Source: Peptostreptococcaceae bacterium
Lineage (GTDB): Bacteria; Bacillota; Clostridia; Peptostreptococcales; Peptostreptococcaceae
Reading direction: 5' to 3'
Assembly (NCBI GenBank): GCA_029983575.1
Contig: JASBZE010000044.1
Span: forward strand, 1 to 14,427
Length of the DNA: 14,427 bases
This document shows positions 1-8,902 of this stretch, piece by piece (position 1 is the stretch's first letter; every line of letters begins with the position of its first letter). A program made the position numbers and the translations under genes. The notes below the pieces were generated by a model. That model was given only the letters and a program-made list of their open reading frames with translations, did not search any database and was not told the origin of the DNA.

Positions 1-34
1 CTATCTTTAGACTTTAAATTTTTCTCATCAACGC

Positions 35-64
35 TATATATTATACAACCTTTTTATTTGTCAA
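35..64 (-). promoter_or_regulatory. Sigma-A-type promoter reading out of the window
   Basis: On the minus strand there is a perfect -35 box TTGACA (59-64), an 18-nt spacer and a -10-like TATATA (35-40). A TATAAT (40-45) also lies here, but it is only 13 nt from the -35. The element sits immediately after the rpoC terminator, so it would start a new transcription unit whose gene lies beyond position 1. In many Firmicutes rpsL-rpsG-fusA follows rpoC, but that gene is not visible here, so its identity is inference. Confidence 0.5.
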
Positions 65-71
65 TATTTTT

Positions 72-114
72 AAAAAAAGTGTGGGTAATCCCCCTTTGGA
101 GGGACACCCACACT
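72..114 (-). terminator. Intrinsic terminator of rpoBC
   Basis: A 9-bp GC-rich stem is formed by AGTGTGGGT (78-86) and ACCCACACT (106-114), with a further imperfect pairing inside the loop (TCCC against GGGA). On the minus strand it is followed at once by a run of U (72-77). It lies 43 nt past the rpoC stop codon and is the only strong terminator after rpoBC, so it closes that operon. Confidence 0.9.
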
Positions 115-157
115 ACTTTAAATACATTTATTTTTTTAACGAATTAAAAACTCCACT

Positions 158-3100
158 CTAGAAAATCTCGTCGTCTTCATCGTCGATTACTTCAACGACT
201 TTCTCTTGTTTTTCAGGTCTGAGTCCATTAAAGATCTCCCTTTCTCTTTCATCATCACCTTCATACTCAAGAGCGATATTTCTATATTTTTTCATACCAG
301 TACCTGCAGGAATTAACTTACCTAAGATTACATTCTCCTTAAGTCCTATCAAGTTATCTTTTTTACCCTTGATAGCAGCTTCTGTAAGTACCCTTGTAGT
401 TTCCTGGAATGAAGCTGCAGATAAGAATGAGTTTGTTGACAGAGAAGCTTTAGTTATACCTAGAAGCACTCTCTTAGCATTTGCCGGTTGTAGACCTTGT
501 TCTTCCATCTGTCTATTTGTCTCGTCAAATACCAATACATCTTCGTAACTTCCCGGAATTAAATCAGTATCTCCTGGATCTTCGACTTTGACCTTAGATA
601 ACATCTGTCTAACTATTACTTCTATGTGTTTATCGTTGATGTCAACCCCTTGAAGTCTATATACTCTTTGGACTTCTTTAACGATGTAATTTTGTACACC
701 GCCGATTCCCTTAACCCTTATTATGTCATGAGGGTTGATAGAACCTTGAGTAAGTGCTTCCCCTGCTTCTACAAACTGACCTTCTTTTACCCTTAGTCTT
801 GAACCATAAGGTATAGTATATACTTCAGCCTGCTTGCTAGTAGTAGAAGAAACAGTGACTTCTTTTCTCTTTCCATCTTCTTCTATATGAACTGTACCAT
901 CTATCTCAGTAATTATTGCAAGACCCTTAGGCTTTCTAGCTTCGAAAAGCTCCTCAACCCTTGGAAGACCTTGTGTGATATCTCCACCGGCAACTCCACC
1001 TGTGTGGAATGTACGCATTGTAAGCTGTGTACCCGGCTCACCTATTGACTGAGCTGCGATTATACCTACTGCTTCACCGATGTAAACTTCTTTACCAGTT
1101 GCAAGGTTTCTTCCGTAACACTTAGAGCAAACTCCGTGTTCCGTCTTACAGTTAAGAACTGTTCTGATATTTATCTTTTCAAGTCCTGATGCCACAATTT
1201 TATCTGCGGCTTCTTCATTTATCATCTCATCAGCTTTAACTATGATTTCGCCAGTTTCTGGATGTTTTATATCTTCAAGAGTATATCTACCTACAATCCT
1301 GTCGAATAGATCCTCGATTACTTCGTTACCATCTTTAATAGCGAATACTTCTGTTGATTCAGTTGTTCCACAGTCAATATCTCTGACGATAACATCCTGG
1401 CTGACGTCTACAAGTCTTCTTGTTAGGTAACCTGAGTCGGCTGTTCTCAGTGCTGTATCGGCAAGTCCCTTTCTAGCTCCGTGTGAAGATGTAAAGTACT
1501 CTAACACTGACAGACCTTCACGGAAGTTTGATTTAACCGGAATCTCAACTGTGTGCCCTGATGCATTGGCCATAAGTCCACGCATTCCCGCAAGCTGACG
1601 GATCTGGTTTTTAGAACCCCTCGCACCTGAGTGAGCCATTATGTATATATTGTTTAGCCTGTCTAGACCATTCATAAGAGCCTCGGTTACTTTCTCAGTA
1701 GTTTCAGTCCAAGTCTCGATAACTCTCTCATATCTCTCTTCATCAGAAATCAATCCCCTTCTGTATGCTCTTTCGTATTTTTCTACTAGGGCATCAGCTT
1801 CAGCTATATACTGAGCTTTTTCAGGAGGAATGTCCATATCAGCAACCGCAACTGTTATACCACCAACTGTTGAATATTTGTATCCAGTTGATTTAACGTA
1901 GTCTAGTAACTCTGCTGTAACAGTATTTCCGTGTTTTCTAAAACACTTATCTATTATCTTTCCTAGAGATTTCTTATCTACCAAGAAATCAACCTCTAGG
2001 CTGTACTTATCCTCTTCTCTATTTACAAATCCTAGATCTTGAGGTATTTTCTCGTTAAATATTATCCTACCCACAGTAGACTCTATAAGTTTAGAAGTTC
2101 CGTCTTCAGCGTATCTCCTAATCTTTACCTTAGCGTGTAGGTGGACAGCTTTATTATAATAAGCTAGTAACAGCTCGTTGTAATCCTTAAATATCATTCC
2201 AGTACCCTTGGCACCTTCTTGTGGTTCTATTGTAAGATAGTATGAACCCAATACCATATCCTGAGATGGAGTCGTGATTGGAGATCCATCCTTTGGAGCC
2301 AAGATGTTGTTTACTGATAACATTAGATATCTAGCCTCAGCCTGTGCTTCTACTGATAGTGGAACGTGAACCGCCATTTGGTCACCGTCGAAGTCCGCAT
2401 TGTATGCAGTACAAACTAGTGGGTGTAGTTTAATGGCTTTACCGTCTACTAACACTGGCTCAAATGCCTGAATACCAAGTCTGTGTAGTGTAGGTGCACG
2501 GTTAAGAAGCACTGGATGTCCTTCTATAACATCCTCTAAAACTCCCCAAACCTCAGGCTTAACCTTCTCTACTATTGTTTTTGCGCTCTTTATATTATGA
2601 GCGTATCCATCTTTAACTAACTTATCCATTACAAATGGCTTGAATAATTCTAGAGCCATCTTCTTTGGTAGACCACATTGGTAGAACTTAAGCTCTGGAC
2701 CAACGACTATAACAGACCTTCCTGAGTAGTCAACACGCTTACCAAGTAAGTTTTGACGGAATCTACCCTGCTTACCTTTAAGCATATCTGATAGTGATTT
2801 AAGAGGTCTGTTTCCTGGACCTGTTACAGGTCTTCCCCTTCTTCCGTTATCTATAAGTGCGTCAACTGCCTCTTGAAGCATCCTCTTTTCATTTCTTACG
2901 ATAATGTCAGGAGCTCTAAGTTCAAGAAGCCTCTTAAGCCTGTTGTTTCTATTTATAACCCTTCTGTAAAGGTCATTTAAGTCAGAAGTTGCAAACCTTC
3001 CACCGTCTAGTTGTACCATAGGTCTTATATCTGGTGGTATTACAGGGATACAGTCTAGTATCATCCACTCAGGCTTGTTATTTGATTGAATAAAAGCCTC

Positions 3101-3739
3101 GACAACCTCTAGTCTTCTGATAGTTCTTACCCTCTTTTGACCAGTAGAATCCTTAAGATCCGCCCTTAATTGCTTTGATTGCATATCTAGGTCCACATTT
3201 TGAAGTAGTTTTTTGACAGCTTCAGCTCCCATTGCTGCTTCAAAAGTGTATCCGTATTTTTCTATGGCCATTGAGTATTCCTTCTCTGTAAGCAGTTGTT
3301 TTTCAACAAGTCCAGTTTCTCCTGGATCTATTACTACATAAGAGGCGAAATATAGTATTTTTTCCAAAGATCTAGGTGACATGTCGAGTAGAAGTCCCAT
3401 TCTACTAGGGATTCCCTTGAAATACCAAATGTGACTCATTGGGGCAGCAAGTTCAATGTGCCCCATTCTCTCTCTTCTAACCTTTGACTTAGTTACTTCG
3501 ACACCACATCTGTCGCAAACTACGCCTTTATATCTCACTCTTCTATATTTTCCACAGTTACACTCCCAGTCTTTTGTAGGCCCGAAAATTCTCTCGCAAA
3601 ATAGTCCGTCTTTCTCTGGTTTAAGCGTTCTGTAGTTTATTGTTTCAGGTTTTTTTACCTCACCTCTAGACCATTGTCTTATTTTTTCTGGTGATGCCAA
3701 ACCTATTTTTATAGATTCAAAATTATTTAATTCGAACAA
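158..3739 (-). CDS. rpoC: DNA-directed RNA polymerase subunit beta'
   Basis: This is the 1193-residue catalytic beta' subunit of RNA polymerase. It carries the N-terminal zinc-binding domain (C60, C62, C75, C78), the absolutely conserved NADFDGDQM loop (447-455) whose three Asp hold the catalytic Mg2+, a bridge-helix region (SKNQIRQLAGMRGL), the second zinc site (Cys near 789, 862, 869 and 872) and the trigger-loop region (QLTMRTFHTGG). The length matches Firmicutes homologues and there is no large insertion in the trigger loop. The start is a TTG codon, supported by the family-typical N-terminus FELNNF and a GGGAG Shine-Dalgarno sequence 8 nt upstream. The gene follows rpoB by 53 nt, with no promoter or terminator seen between them, so the two are cotranscribed. 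The C-terminus is acidic (DDEDDEIF). Confidence 0.98.
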   Translation of the reverse strand: MFELNNFESIKIGLASPEKIRQWSRGEVKKPETINYRTLKPEKDGLFCERIFGPTKDWECNCGKYRRVRYKGVVCDRCGVEVTKSKVRRERMGHIELAAPMSHIWYFKGIPSRMGLLLDMSPRSLEKILYFASYVVIDPGETGLVEKQLLTEKEYSMAIEKYGYTFEAAMGAEAVKKLLQNVDLDMQSKQLRADLKDSTGQKRVRTIRRLEVVEAFIQSNNKPEWMILDCIPVIPPDIRPMVQLDGGRFATSDLNDLYRRVINRNNRLKRLLELRAPDIIVRNEKRMLQEAVDALIDNGRRGRPVTGPGNRPLKSLSDMLKGKQGRFRQNLLGKRVDYSGRSVIVVGPELKFYQCGLPKKMALELFKPFVMDKLVKDGYAHNIKSAKTIVEKVKPEVWGVLEDVIEGHPVLLNRAPTLHRLGIQAFEPVLVDGKAIKLHPLVCTAYNADFDGDQMAVHVPLSVEAQAEARYLMLSVNNILAPKDGSPITTPSQDMVLGSYYLTIEPQEGAKGTGMIFKDYNELLLAYYNKAVHLHAKVKIRRYAEDGTSKLIESTVGRIIFNEKIPQDLGFVNREEDKYSLEVDFLVDKKSLGKIIDKCFRKHGNTVTAELLDYVKSTGYKYSTVGGITVAVADMDIPPEKAQYIAEADALVEKYERAYRRGLISDEERYERVIETWTETTEKVTEALMNGLDRLNNIYIMAHSGARGSKNQIRQLAGMRGLMANASGHTVEIPVKSNFREGLSVLEYFTSSHGARKGLADTALRTADSGYLTRRLVDVSQDVIVRDIDCGTTESTEVFAIKDGNEVIEDLFDRIVGRYTLEDIKHPETGEIIVKADEMINEEAADKIVASGLEKINIRTVLNCKTEHGVCSKCYGRNLATGKEVYIGEAVGIIAAQSIGEPGTQLTMRTFHTGGVAGGDITQGLPRVEELFEARKPKGLAIITEIDGTVHIEEDGKRKEVTVSSTTSKQAEVYTIPYGSRLRVKEGQFVEAGEALTQGSINPHDIIRVKGIGGVQNYIVKEVQRVYRLQGVDINDKHIEVIVRQMLSKVKVEDPGDTDLIPGSYEDVLVFDETNRQMEEQGLQPANAKRVLLGITKASLSTNSFLSAASFQETTRVLTEAAIKGKKDNLIGLKENVILGKLIPAGTGMKKYRNIALEYEGDDEREREIFNGLRPEKQEKVVEVIDDEDDEIF

Positions 3740-3792
3740 GGAGTTCTCTCCCTTCTTTAAAATATTATTCGTATTATTTTTATGACTTTTCC

Positions 3793-6700
3793 TTAGTACT
3801 CATCGTCGTACAACTCTTCATAATCTGTATCTGTATCTCCATCTTCAGAATCGTATCCGTCGTCGTATGGATCCACAGGAGTTGCTTCACCAGTCTCGCT
3901 GTCGATTTCTTCTATGATATGTGAACCTTCGATTCCTTCTTCAACGAGTGTTCCCACTTCGAAGTTTTCTTTTTCTTCTTCATCAACAGACTCTTTGATA
4001 GTGATAGGGTTTGAATCTTTGTCTAGAGCTTCTACGTCTAGGCATAGAGATTGAAGCTCTTTCATAAGTACCCTGAATGATTCCGGCATTCCTGGCTCTG
4101 GGATGTTTTGACCCTTTACAATTGCCTCATAGGTCTCTACCCTTCCCTTAACGTCGTCTGATTTTACAGTTAGGATTTCTTGTAAGATGTGTGATGCACC
4201 ATATGCTTCAAGTGCCCAAACCTCCATCTCTCCGAATCTCTGACCACCAAACTGAGCCTTACCACCAAGTGGCTGTTGTGTTACAAGTGAGTATGGTCCT
4301 GTAGATCTAGCATGTAGCTTGTCGTCTACAAGGTGGTGTAATTTCAGGTAATACATATAACCTACAGTGATGTTATTGTCAAATGTATCTCCTGTTCTTC
4401 CATCGTATAATTTCAGCTTACCATCTCTTGGATAACCAGCTTCTTCTAACGCATCCATTATGTCGTACTCATTGGCTCCATCAAAAACTGAAGTAGCAAC
4501 GTACCATCCTAGTTTCTTTGCTGCAAGACCTAGGTGTACCTCTAGTACCTGACCAATGTTCATACGTGAAGGTATACCCTGAGGGTTAAGCACTATGTCA
4601 AGCGGAGTACCATCTTCCATAAATGGCATGTCCTCTTCAGGTAGGACTCTAGAGATAACACCCTTGTTACCGTGACGTCCAGCCATCTTATCTCCGACTT
4701 TTATCTTTCTCTTCTTAGCGATATAACATCTTACGAGTTGATTTACACCTGGTGGCAAATCATCTCCGTTCTCTCTAGTGAATATCTTGATATCGACAAT
4801 AATACCTGATTCACCATGAGGAACCTTTAGGGATGTATCCCTTACTTCCCTAGCCTTTTCGCCAAATATCGCCCTTAGCAGTCTTTCTTCTGCAGTAAGC
4901 TCAGTCTCTCCCTTTGGAGTAACCTTACCTACTAGGATATCTCCTGAATCTACTTCGGCACCTATTCTTATGATACCTCTTTCATCGAGGTTCTTTATTG
5001 CATTGTCGCCGACATTTGGAATATCCCTAGTTATTTCTTCTGGTCCTAGCTTAGTATCCCTAGCCTCAGACTCATATTCTTCTATATGTATAGTTGAAAG
5101 TCTATCTTCTTTTACAAGTCTCTCATTTATCAATATGGCGTCCTCGTAGTTATAACCTTCCCAAGTCATAAACGCGATAAAGCAGTTTCTACCTAGAGCT
5201 ATCTCACCTAGGTCAGTCGCAGGTCCATCGGCAATTACATCGCCTTTTAGGATTTTGTCGCCCTTATTTATTATTGGAGTCTGGTTAATGCAAGTACCTG
5301 AGTTTGACCTCTTGAATTTAAGAAGCTTGTACTTATCTAGTTGACCTTCCTTTGTCTTTACTATTATCTCATCAGCAGTTACCCTCTCAGCAATACCGTC
5401 GTTTTTGGCAACTACAACGGCCCCTGAGTCCTTAGCTGCCCTGTACTCTATACCGGTACCTATAATAGGAGCTTCTCTTCTCATTAAAGGCACTGCCTGA
5501 CGCTGCATGTTTGATCCCATTAGCGCACGGTTTGCGTCGTCGTTTTCTAGGAAAGGAATCATAGCAGTCGCAACAGAAACCACCTGCTTTGGAGAGATGT
5601 CCATATAGTCTACCTGTGAAGCTGGAACAAGCTCAACTGCACCGTCGACAGTTCTACAAGTAACCCTAGAGTTAACGAACTTAGAGTCATCTGTCAAAGG
5701 CTCATTTGCCTGTGCCCTTACGTATAGATCTTCCTCGTCAGCAGTCAAGTAGTGAATTTCTTCTGTAACTGTCAACGTCTCCTTATCAAACTTCCTGTAA
5801 GGAGATTCTATAAATCCATATTCATTTATCTTTGCATAAGTTCCTAAAGAGTTGATAAGACCTATGTTTGGTCCCTCTGGAGTCTCTATAGGACACATTC
5901 TTCCGTAGTGTGAGTGGTGGACGTCCCTAACCTCAAATCCAGCTCTCTCTCTTGATAGACCTCCTGGTCCAAGAGCTGAAAGTCTTCTCTTATGTGTAAG
6001 TTCTGATAGAGGGTTTGTCTGATCCATGAACTGTGAAAGCTGTGAACTACCGAAAAATTCCTTAATAGCAGCTGATACAGGTCTTACATTCACTAGGGCT
6101 TGTGGAGTAATTTGATCCATATCCTGAACCGTCATCCTCTCCTTGATTACCCTCTCCATCCTTGAAAAACCAATTCTAACTTGGTTTTGAAGAAGCTCTC
6201 CTACACATCTTATCCTTCTATTTCCAAGGTGGTCGATATCATCGACGCTACCTATATTATGGAAAAGATTGAACTCATAGTTAATAGAAGCTATTATGTC
6301 ATCAAGAAGTATATGCTTAGGTACAAGCTCCCTATACCTATCCTTAATAACGTCCTTTATTTCTTCTTCATTATCGTATTCAGATAATATCTCCATTAGA
6401 GTTGGGTAGTGTACCTTCTCTTTTACAATATCTGAAACGTCAAAATCAAGGTGTGATTCAATATCTACGAAATTATTTCCCACTATTCTTACAACAGTCT
6501 CATCTTCTAAAACGACGTCAACTGAATTTATACCGGCATTTTGTATCTCCCTTGCTCTTTCAAGGCTCAACTTTTCACCTTTTTTAGCAAATACCTCACC
6601 AGTTTCCATATCTATTACGTCTTTAGCTACGGTTTTGTTCATAAGTCTGTAGCAAAGCGCAAGTTTCTTATTAAACTTATACCTACCAACCTTAGCAAGA

Positions 6701-7494
6701 TCGTATCTCTTTGGATCAAAAAACAGGTTGTTTATAAGTGACGAAGCACTCTCTACTGTTGGAGGTTCGCCCGGTCTAAGCTTTTTGTATATCTCAATTA
6801 AGCCCTCTTCAACTGAGCTTGTATTGTCTTTTTCTAGGGTGAGTCTTAGACGTTCGCCATCCCCTAAAACCTTTATTATTTCTTCATTTGTACCGAGTCC
6901 AAGAGCTCTAAGTAGCACTGTTACAGGTTGCTTTCTAGTTCTGTCAACCCTTACTGAAATGATTTCGTTGGCATCTGTCTCATATTCAAGCCACGCACCT
7001 CTGTTAGGTATTACAGTAGAAGAAACCAACTTCTTACCTGCCTTGTCCCTTTCCTCAGCATAATATACACCAGGTGATCTTACCAACTGGCTGACGATTA
7101 CCCTCTCCGCACCATTGATAATGAAGGTACCTCTGTCAGTCATAAGAGGGAAGTCTCCCATGAAAACCTCTTGCTCTTTAATTTCACCAGTTTCTTTATT
7201 TACAAGTCTTACTTTTACTTTGAGAGGAGCGCAGTATGTAGCGTCTCTCTCCTTGCATTCTTCTATATCGTACTTTGGCTTATCATCCAGAGAATAATCT
7301 ACAAATTCAAGAATCAAATTTCCTGTGTAGTCCTCTATTGGTGATATGTCGTCAAATACTTCCTTTAATCCTTCTCTTAAAAACCACTCATAAGATTCTA
7401 CTTGAATCTCAATTAGGTTTGGTACATCCGCTATTTCCTTGATTTTGGAAAAGCTCATTCTCGTTCTCTTACCTATCTTAACCGGATGTGGCAT
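3793..7494 (-). CDS. rpoB: DNA-directed RNA polymerase subunit beta
   Basis: This is the 1233-residue beta subunit of RNA polymerase. The rifampicin-binding cluster is present and looks sensitive-type: M490, D491, H501 and S506 correspond to E. coli M515, D516, H526 and S531. Active-site lysines K936 and K944 lie in the motif GDKMAGRHGNKG, and the C-terminal clamp-anchor sequence GGKAQFGGQRFGEMEVWALE is intact. I place the start at ATG 7494 (protein start MPHPVKIGKR), because GAGGGGTG lies 8 nt upstream and the family begins here; a TTG six codons earlier overlaps that Shine-Dalgarno sequence. The last 26 residues include 14 acidic ones and 5 Tyr, an unusual tail. Upstream there is a dedicated promoter and an acylation operon, rather than the usual rplJ-rplL. 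Confidence 0.98.
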   Translation of the reverse strand: MPHPVKIGKRTRMSFSKIKEIADVPNLIEIQVESYEWFLREGLKEVFDDISPIEDYTGNLILEFVDYSLDDKPKYDIEECKERDATYCAPLKVKVRLVNKETGEIKEQEVFMGDFPLMTDRGTFIINGAERVIVSQLVRSPGVYYAEERDKAGKKLVSSTVIPNRGAWLEYETDANEIISVRVDRTRKQPVTVLLRALGLGTNEEIIKVLGDGERLRLTLEKDNTSSVEEGLIEIYKKLRPGEPPTVESASSLINNLFFDPKRYDLAKVGRYKFNKKLALCYRLMNKTVAKDVIDMETGEVFAKKGEKLSLERAREIQNAGINSVDVVLEDETVVRIVGNNFVDIESHLDFDVSDIVKEKVHYPTLMEILSEYDNEEEIKDVIKDRYRELVPKHILLDDIIASINYEFNLFHNIGSVDDIDHLGNRRIRCVGELLQNQVRIGFSRMERVIKERMTVQDMDQITPQALVNVRPVSAAIKEFFGSSQLSQFMDQTNPLSELTHKRRLSALGPGGLSRERAGFEVRDVHHSHYGRMCPIETPEGPNIGLINSLGTYAKINEYGFIESPYRKFDKETLTVTEEIHYLTADEEDLYVRAQANEPLTDDSKFVNSRVTCRTVDGAVELVPASQVDYMDISPKQVVSVATAMIPFLENDDANRALMGSNMQRQAVPLMRREAPIIGTGIEYRAAKDSGAVVVAKNDGIAERVTADEIIVKTKEGQLDKYKLLKFKRSNSGTCINQTPIINKGDKILKGDVIADGPATDLGEIALGRNCFIAFMTWEGYNYEDAILINERLVKEDRLSTIHIEEYESEARDTKLGPEEITRDIPNVGDNAIKNLDERGIIRIGAEVDSGDILVGKVTPKGETELTAEERLLRAIFGEKAREVRDTSLKVPHGESGIIVDIKIFTRENGDDLPPGVNQLVRCYIAKKRKIKVGDKMAGRHGNKGVISRVLPEEDMPFMEDGTPLDIVLNPQGIPSRMNIGQVLEVHLGLAAKKLGWYVATSVFDGANEYDIMDALEEAGYPRDGKLKLYDGRTGDTFDNNITVGYMYYLKLHHLVDDKLHARSTGPYSLVTQQPLGGKAQFGGQRFGEMEVWALEAYGASHILQEILTVKSDDVKGRVETYEAIVKGQNIPEPGMPESFRVLMKELQSLCLDVEALDKDSNPITIKESVDEEEKENFEVGTLVEEGIEGSHIIEEIDSETGEATPVDPYDDGYDSEDGDTDTDYEELYDDEY

Positions 7495-7552
7495 CAATAA
7501 ATCACCCCTCAATAATTAAAAATAAAACATTTCTTATCATACGCATCTCAAT

Positions 7553-7581
7553 ATTTTATCACATAGTGAATAGTTTTTCAA
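7553..7581 (-). promoter_or_regulatory. Extended -10 promoter of rpoBC
   Basis: On the minus strand -35 TTGAAA (7576-7581), a 17-nt spacer and -10 TAAAAT (7553-7558) are preceded by TG plus one base, which makes an extended -10. Transcription would start near 7546, leaving a leader of about 50 nt before the rpoB ATG. Box quality and spacing are near ideal for a housekeeping sigma factor, as expected for a core gene. Confidence 0.8.
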
Positions 7582-7594
7582 GAATTTTTTTCAT

Positions 7595-7631
7595 AAAATG
7601 GGACTTTTTTCGAAAAAACCCTTGACATTTT
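7595..7631 (-). terminator. Imperfect hairpin after the acylation operon, possible weak terminator
   Basis: A perfect 14-nt palindrome TTTTTTCGAAAAAA (7605-7618) is flanked by GGG/CCC and further out by AAAAT/ATTTT, with unpaired bases on one side. It lies just past the stop codon of the DHHW gene and before the rpoB promoter. On the minus strand only a short ATTTTAT follows, so termination would be weak. It could instead be a protein-binding site. Read-through from the upstream operon into rpoB is therefore possible. Confidence 0.35.
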
Positions 7632-7636
7632 AAAAA

Positions 7637-8878
7637 TTATTGTAAATCAAGTATTGAGCTGTCTTCATCAAATGTATTTATATTGTATAAAATCAATGCT
7701 TCATTTATATCTTCATCTTTAACTAGTTTGTTGATATCTTTAGAATAATACCTCAAATCTACCACTATAATCTCAGAGTAGTTTTGAACTAGGAAAGGAA
7801 GCATGGAATTTGCATATGAATCTTTTATAAGTAGTAGCCTTCTATTCTTAGCACCTGTGGACTTAATCTTTAGGATAGGGTGATTTCCCTGAGTAAAAAC
7901 TTCGTATTGATCCTTCTTGTCCAGGCTTTTTGAATCGTATAGACTGGCTACCTTCTTTTTCTTATCCTCATACCTAACTATGAGGTCTATATTTTTTTCT
8001 GGTACGTAAATAACTATATCGTCTTTTTTACCTCTTGCCCCTGCTACCTTGCTGTGAAGAGAACCCTTGAAGTCATTGGAAGCTATCATCTGTTTGTAGT
8101 CACTTTCAGAACCTCTATTTAAATCCGTGTATTTTGCAAGCTCTCTATATGCTATGTACGCTCCTAGCGATGTCCAGTGATGATCCGTCCTATAGTATAA
8201 ATACCTAGAGGAATTTTTCTTCATAACGTCAAAAGTATTTATCAGCTTAATAGACTTAGATAACCTATTTTTAACATAATCAAAATACTTAGACTCGCTG
8301 GTGACGGGCGCGTTTTTAGGAAGTAGGTCAGAATTTATCTCACATGCAGTAGGAGCTAAGAGTACAGATAACTTCATATCTGGATTTTTCTTCTTAAATG
8401 AATTTATTGCCGCGATCTTTAAGTCTGTATTCTCTCCTGGAACCTTGTCGAACTTCTCTATCAAGTTTCCTCTCTTAGAAATAAAAACTCCATTTATCTC
8501 CTTTTTTCCCATTAGAATTTCAAAATTCGTCTTAAACTTTATAAATCCTTGGCGTCCTGCAAACTGATCAGAAATGTATTTATTGTATTTCTTTGAATAG
8601 TCCCCGCTGAAAAACTCGCTAGCTCTCAGCTCTGGTTTTTGTTCTAACGTCCTGTTTTCTACCTCAGACTCCATCTTTGGCTTAGTAAGTATATTTACTA
8701 TCATAAAAAATGTAAAAAACAGGATGAAAATAATCGTACCATATCTATAAAATCTACTTAAACCTCTAGTCCTCTGAGCCTTGGTCTCAGGTTTTCTGGG
8801 TTTTTTCGTCCTCCCCTTAGGCTTAGCTTGACCCCTTGGCTTAGTCTGAGAAGAGTTTAAATGTCTATTGTCTTTCAT
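7637..8878 (-). CDS. DHHW-family (AlgX/AlgJ-like) surface O-acyltransferase
   Basis: The protein has 413 residues. Residues 1-46 form a very basic, Lys/Arg/Pro-rich cytoplasmic tail, one membrane segment spans about 47-65, and the rest is extracytoplasmic. The family-naming motif is present as TDHHW (231-235). Together with Ser354 in KDSYANSML it gives the Asp-x-His plus Ser arrangement of the AlgX/AlgJ SGNH-like acetyltransferases (here D232, H234, S354). In related systems such proteins take the acyl group delivered by an MBOAT partner and pass it to an exported polysaccharide. It is the last gene of the operon, 24 nt after the MBOAT gene, with GAGGTG 4 nt before its ATG. The acceptor glycan cannot be told from sequence; acetyl as the group carried is inference from the families. 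Confidence 0.85.
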   Translation of the reverse strand: MKDNRHLNSSQTKPRGQAKPKGRTKKPRKPETKAQRTRGLSRFYRYGTIIFILFFTFFMIVNILTKPKMESEVENRTLEQKPELRASEFFSGDYSKKYNKYISDQFAGRQGFIKFKTNFEILMGKKEINGVFISKRGNLIEKFDKVPGENTDLKIAAINSFKKKNPDMKLSVLLAPTACEINSDLLPKNAPVTSESKYFDYVKNRLSKSIKLINTFDVMKKNSSRYLYYRTDHHWTSLGAYIAYRELAKYTDLNRGSESDYKQMIASNDFKGSLHSKVAGARGKKDDIVIYVPEKNIDLIVRYEDKKKKVASLYDSKSLDKKDQYEVFTQGNHPILKIKSTGAKNRRLLLIKDSYANSMLPFLVQNYSEIIVVDLRYYSKDINKLVKDEDINEALILYNINTFDEDSSILDLQ

Positions 8879-8902
8879 ATTTCACCTCATACATAACCTA
8901 AC

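Noticed and set aside
6000..6062. Possible rifampicin-resistance substitutions in RpoB
   Set aside because: The key positions (M490, D491, H501, S506) all match the sensitive-type residues.
6728..7063. 111-codon open frame antisense to rpoB
   Set aside because: It lies wholly opposite a highly conserved coding region, has no ribosome binding site I can see and no recognisable domain; it is a shadow frame, as are the other short frames opposite rpoB, rpoC, thiC and the acylation genes.
7495..7512. RpoB start six codons upstream (TTG)
   Set aside because: That TTG overlaps the Shine-Dalgarno for ATG 7494, and the family N-terminus begins at the ATG.
7622..7650. Plus-strand TTGACA that looks like a -35 box
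   Set aside because: No acceptable -10 lies 16-18 nt downstream, and it would drive antisense transcription into the DHHW gene with no plus-strand gene to serve.
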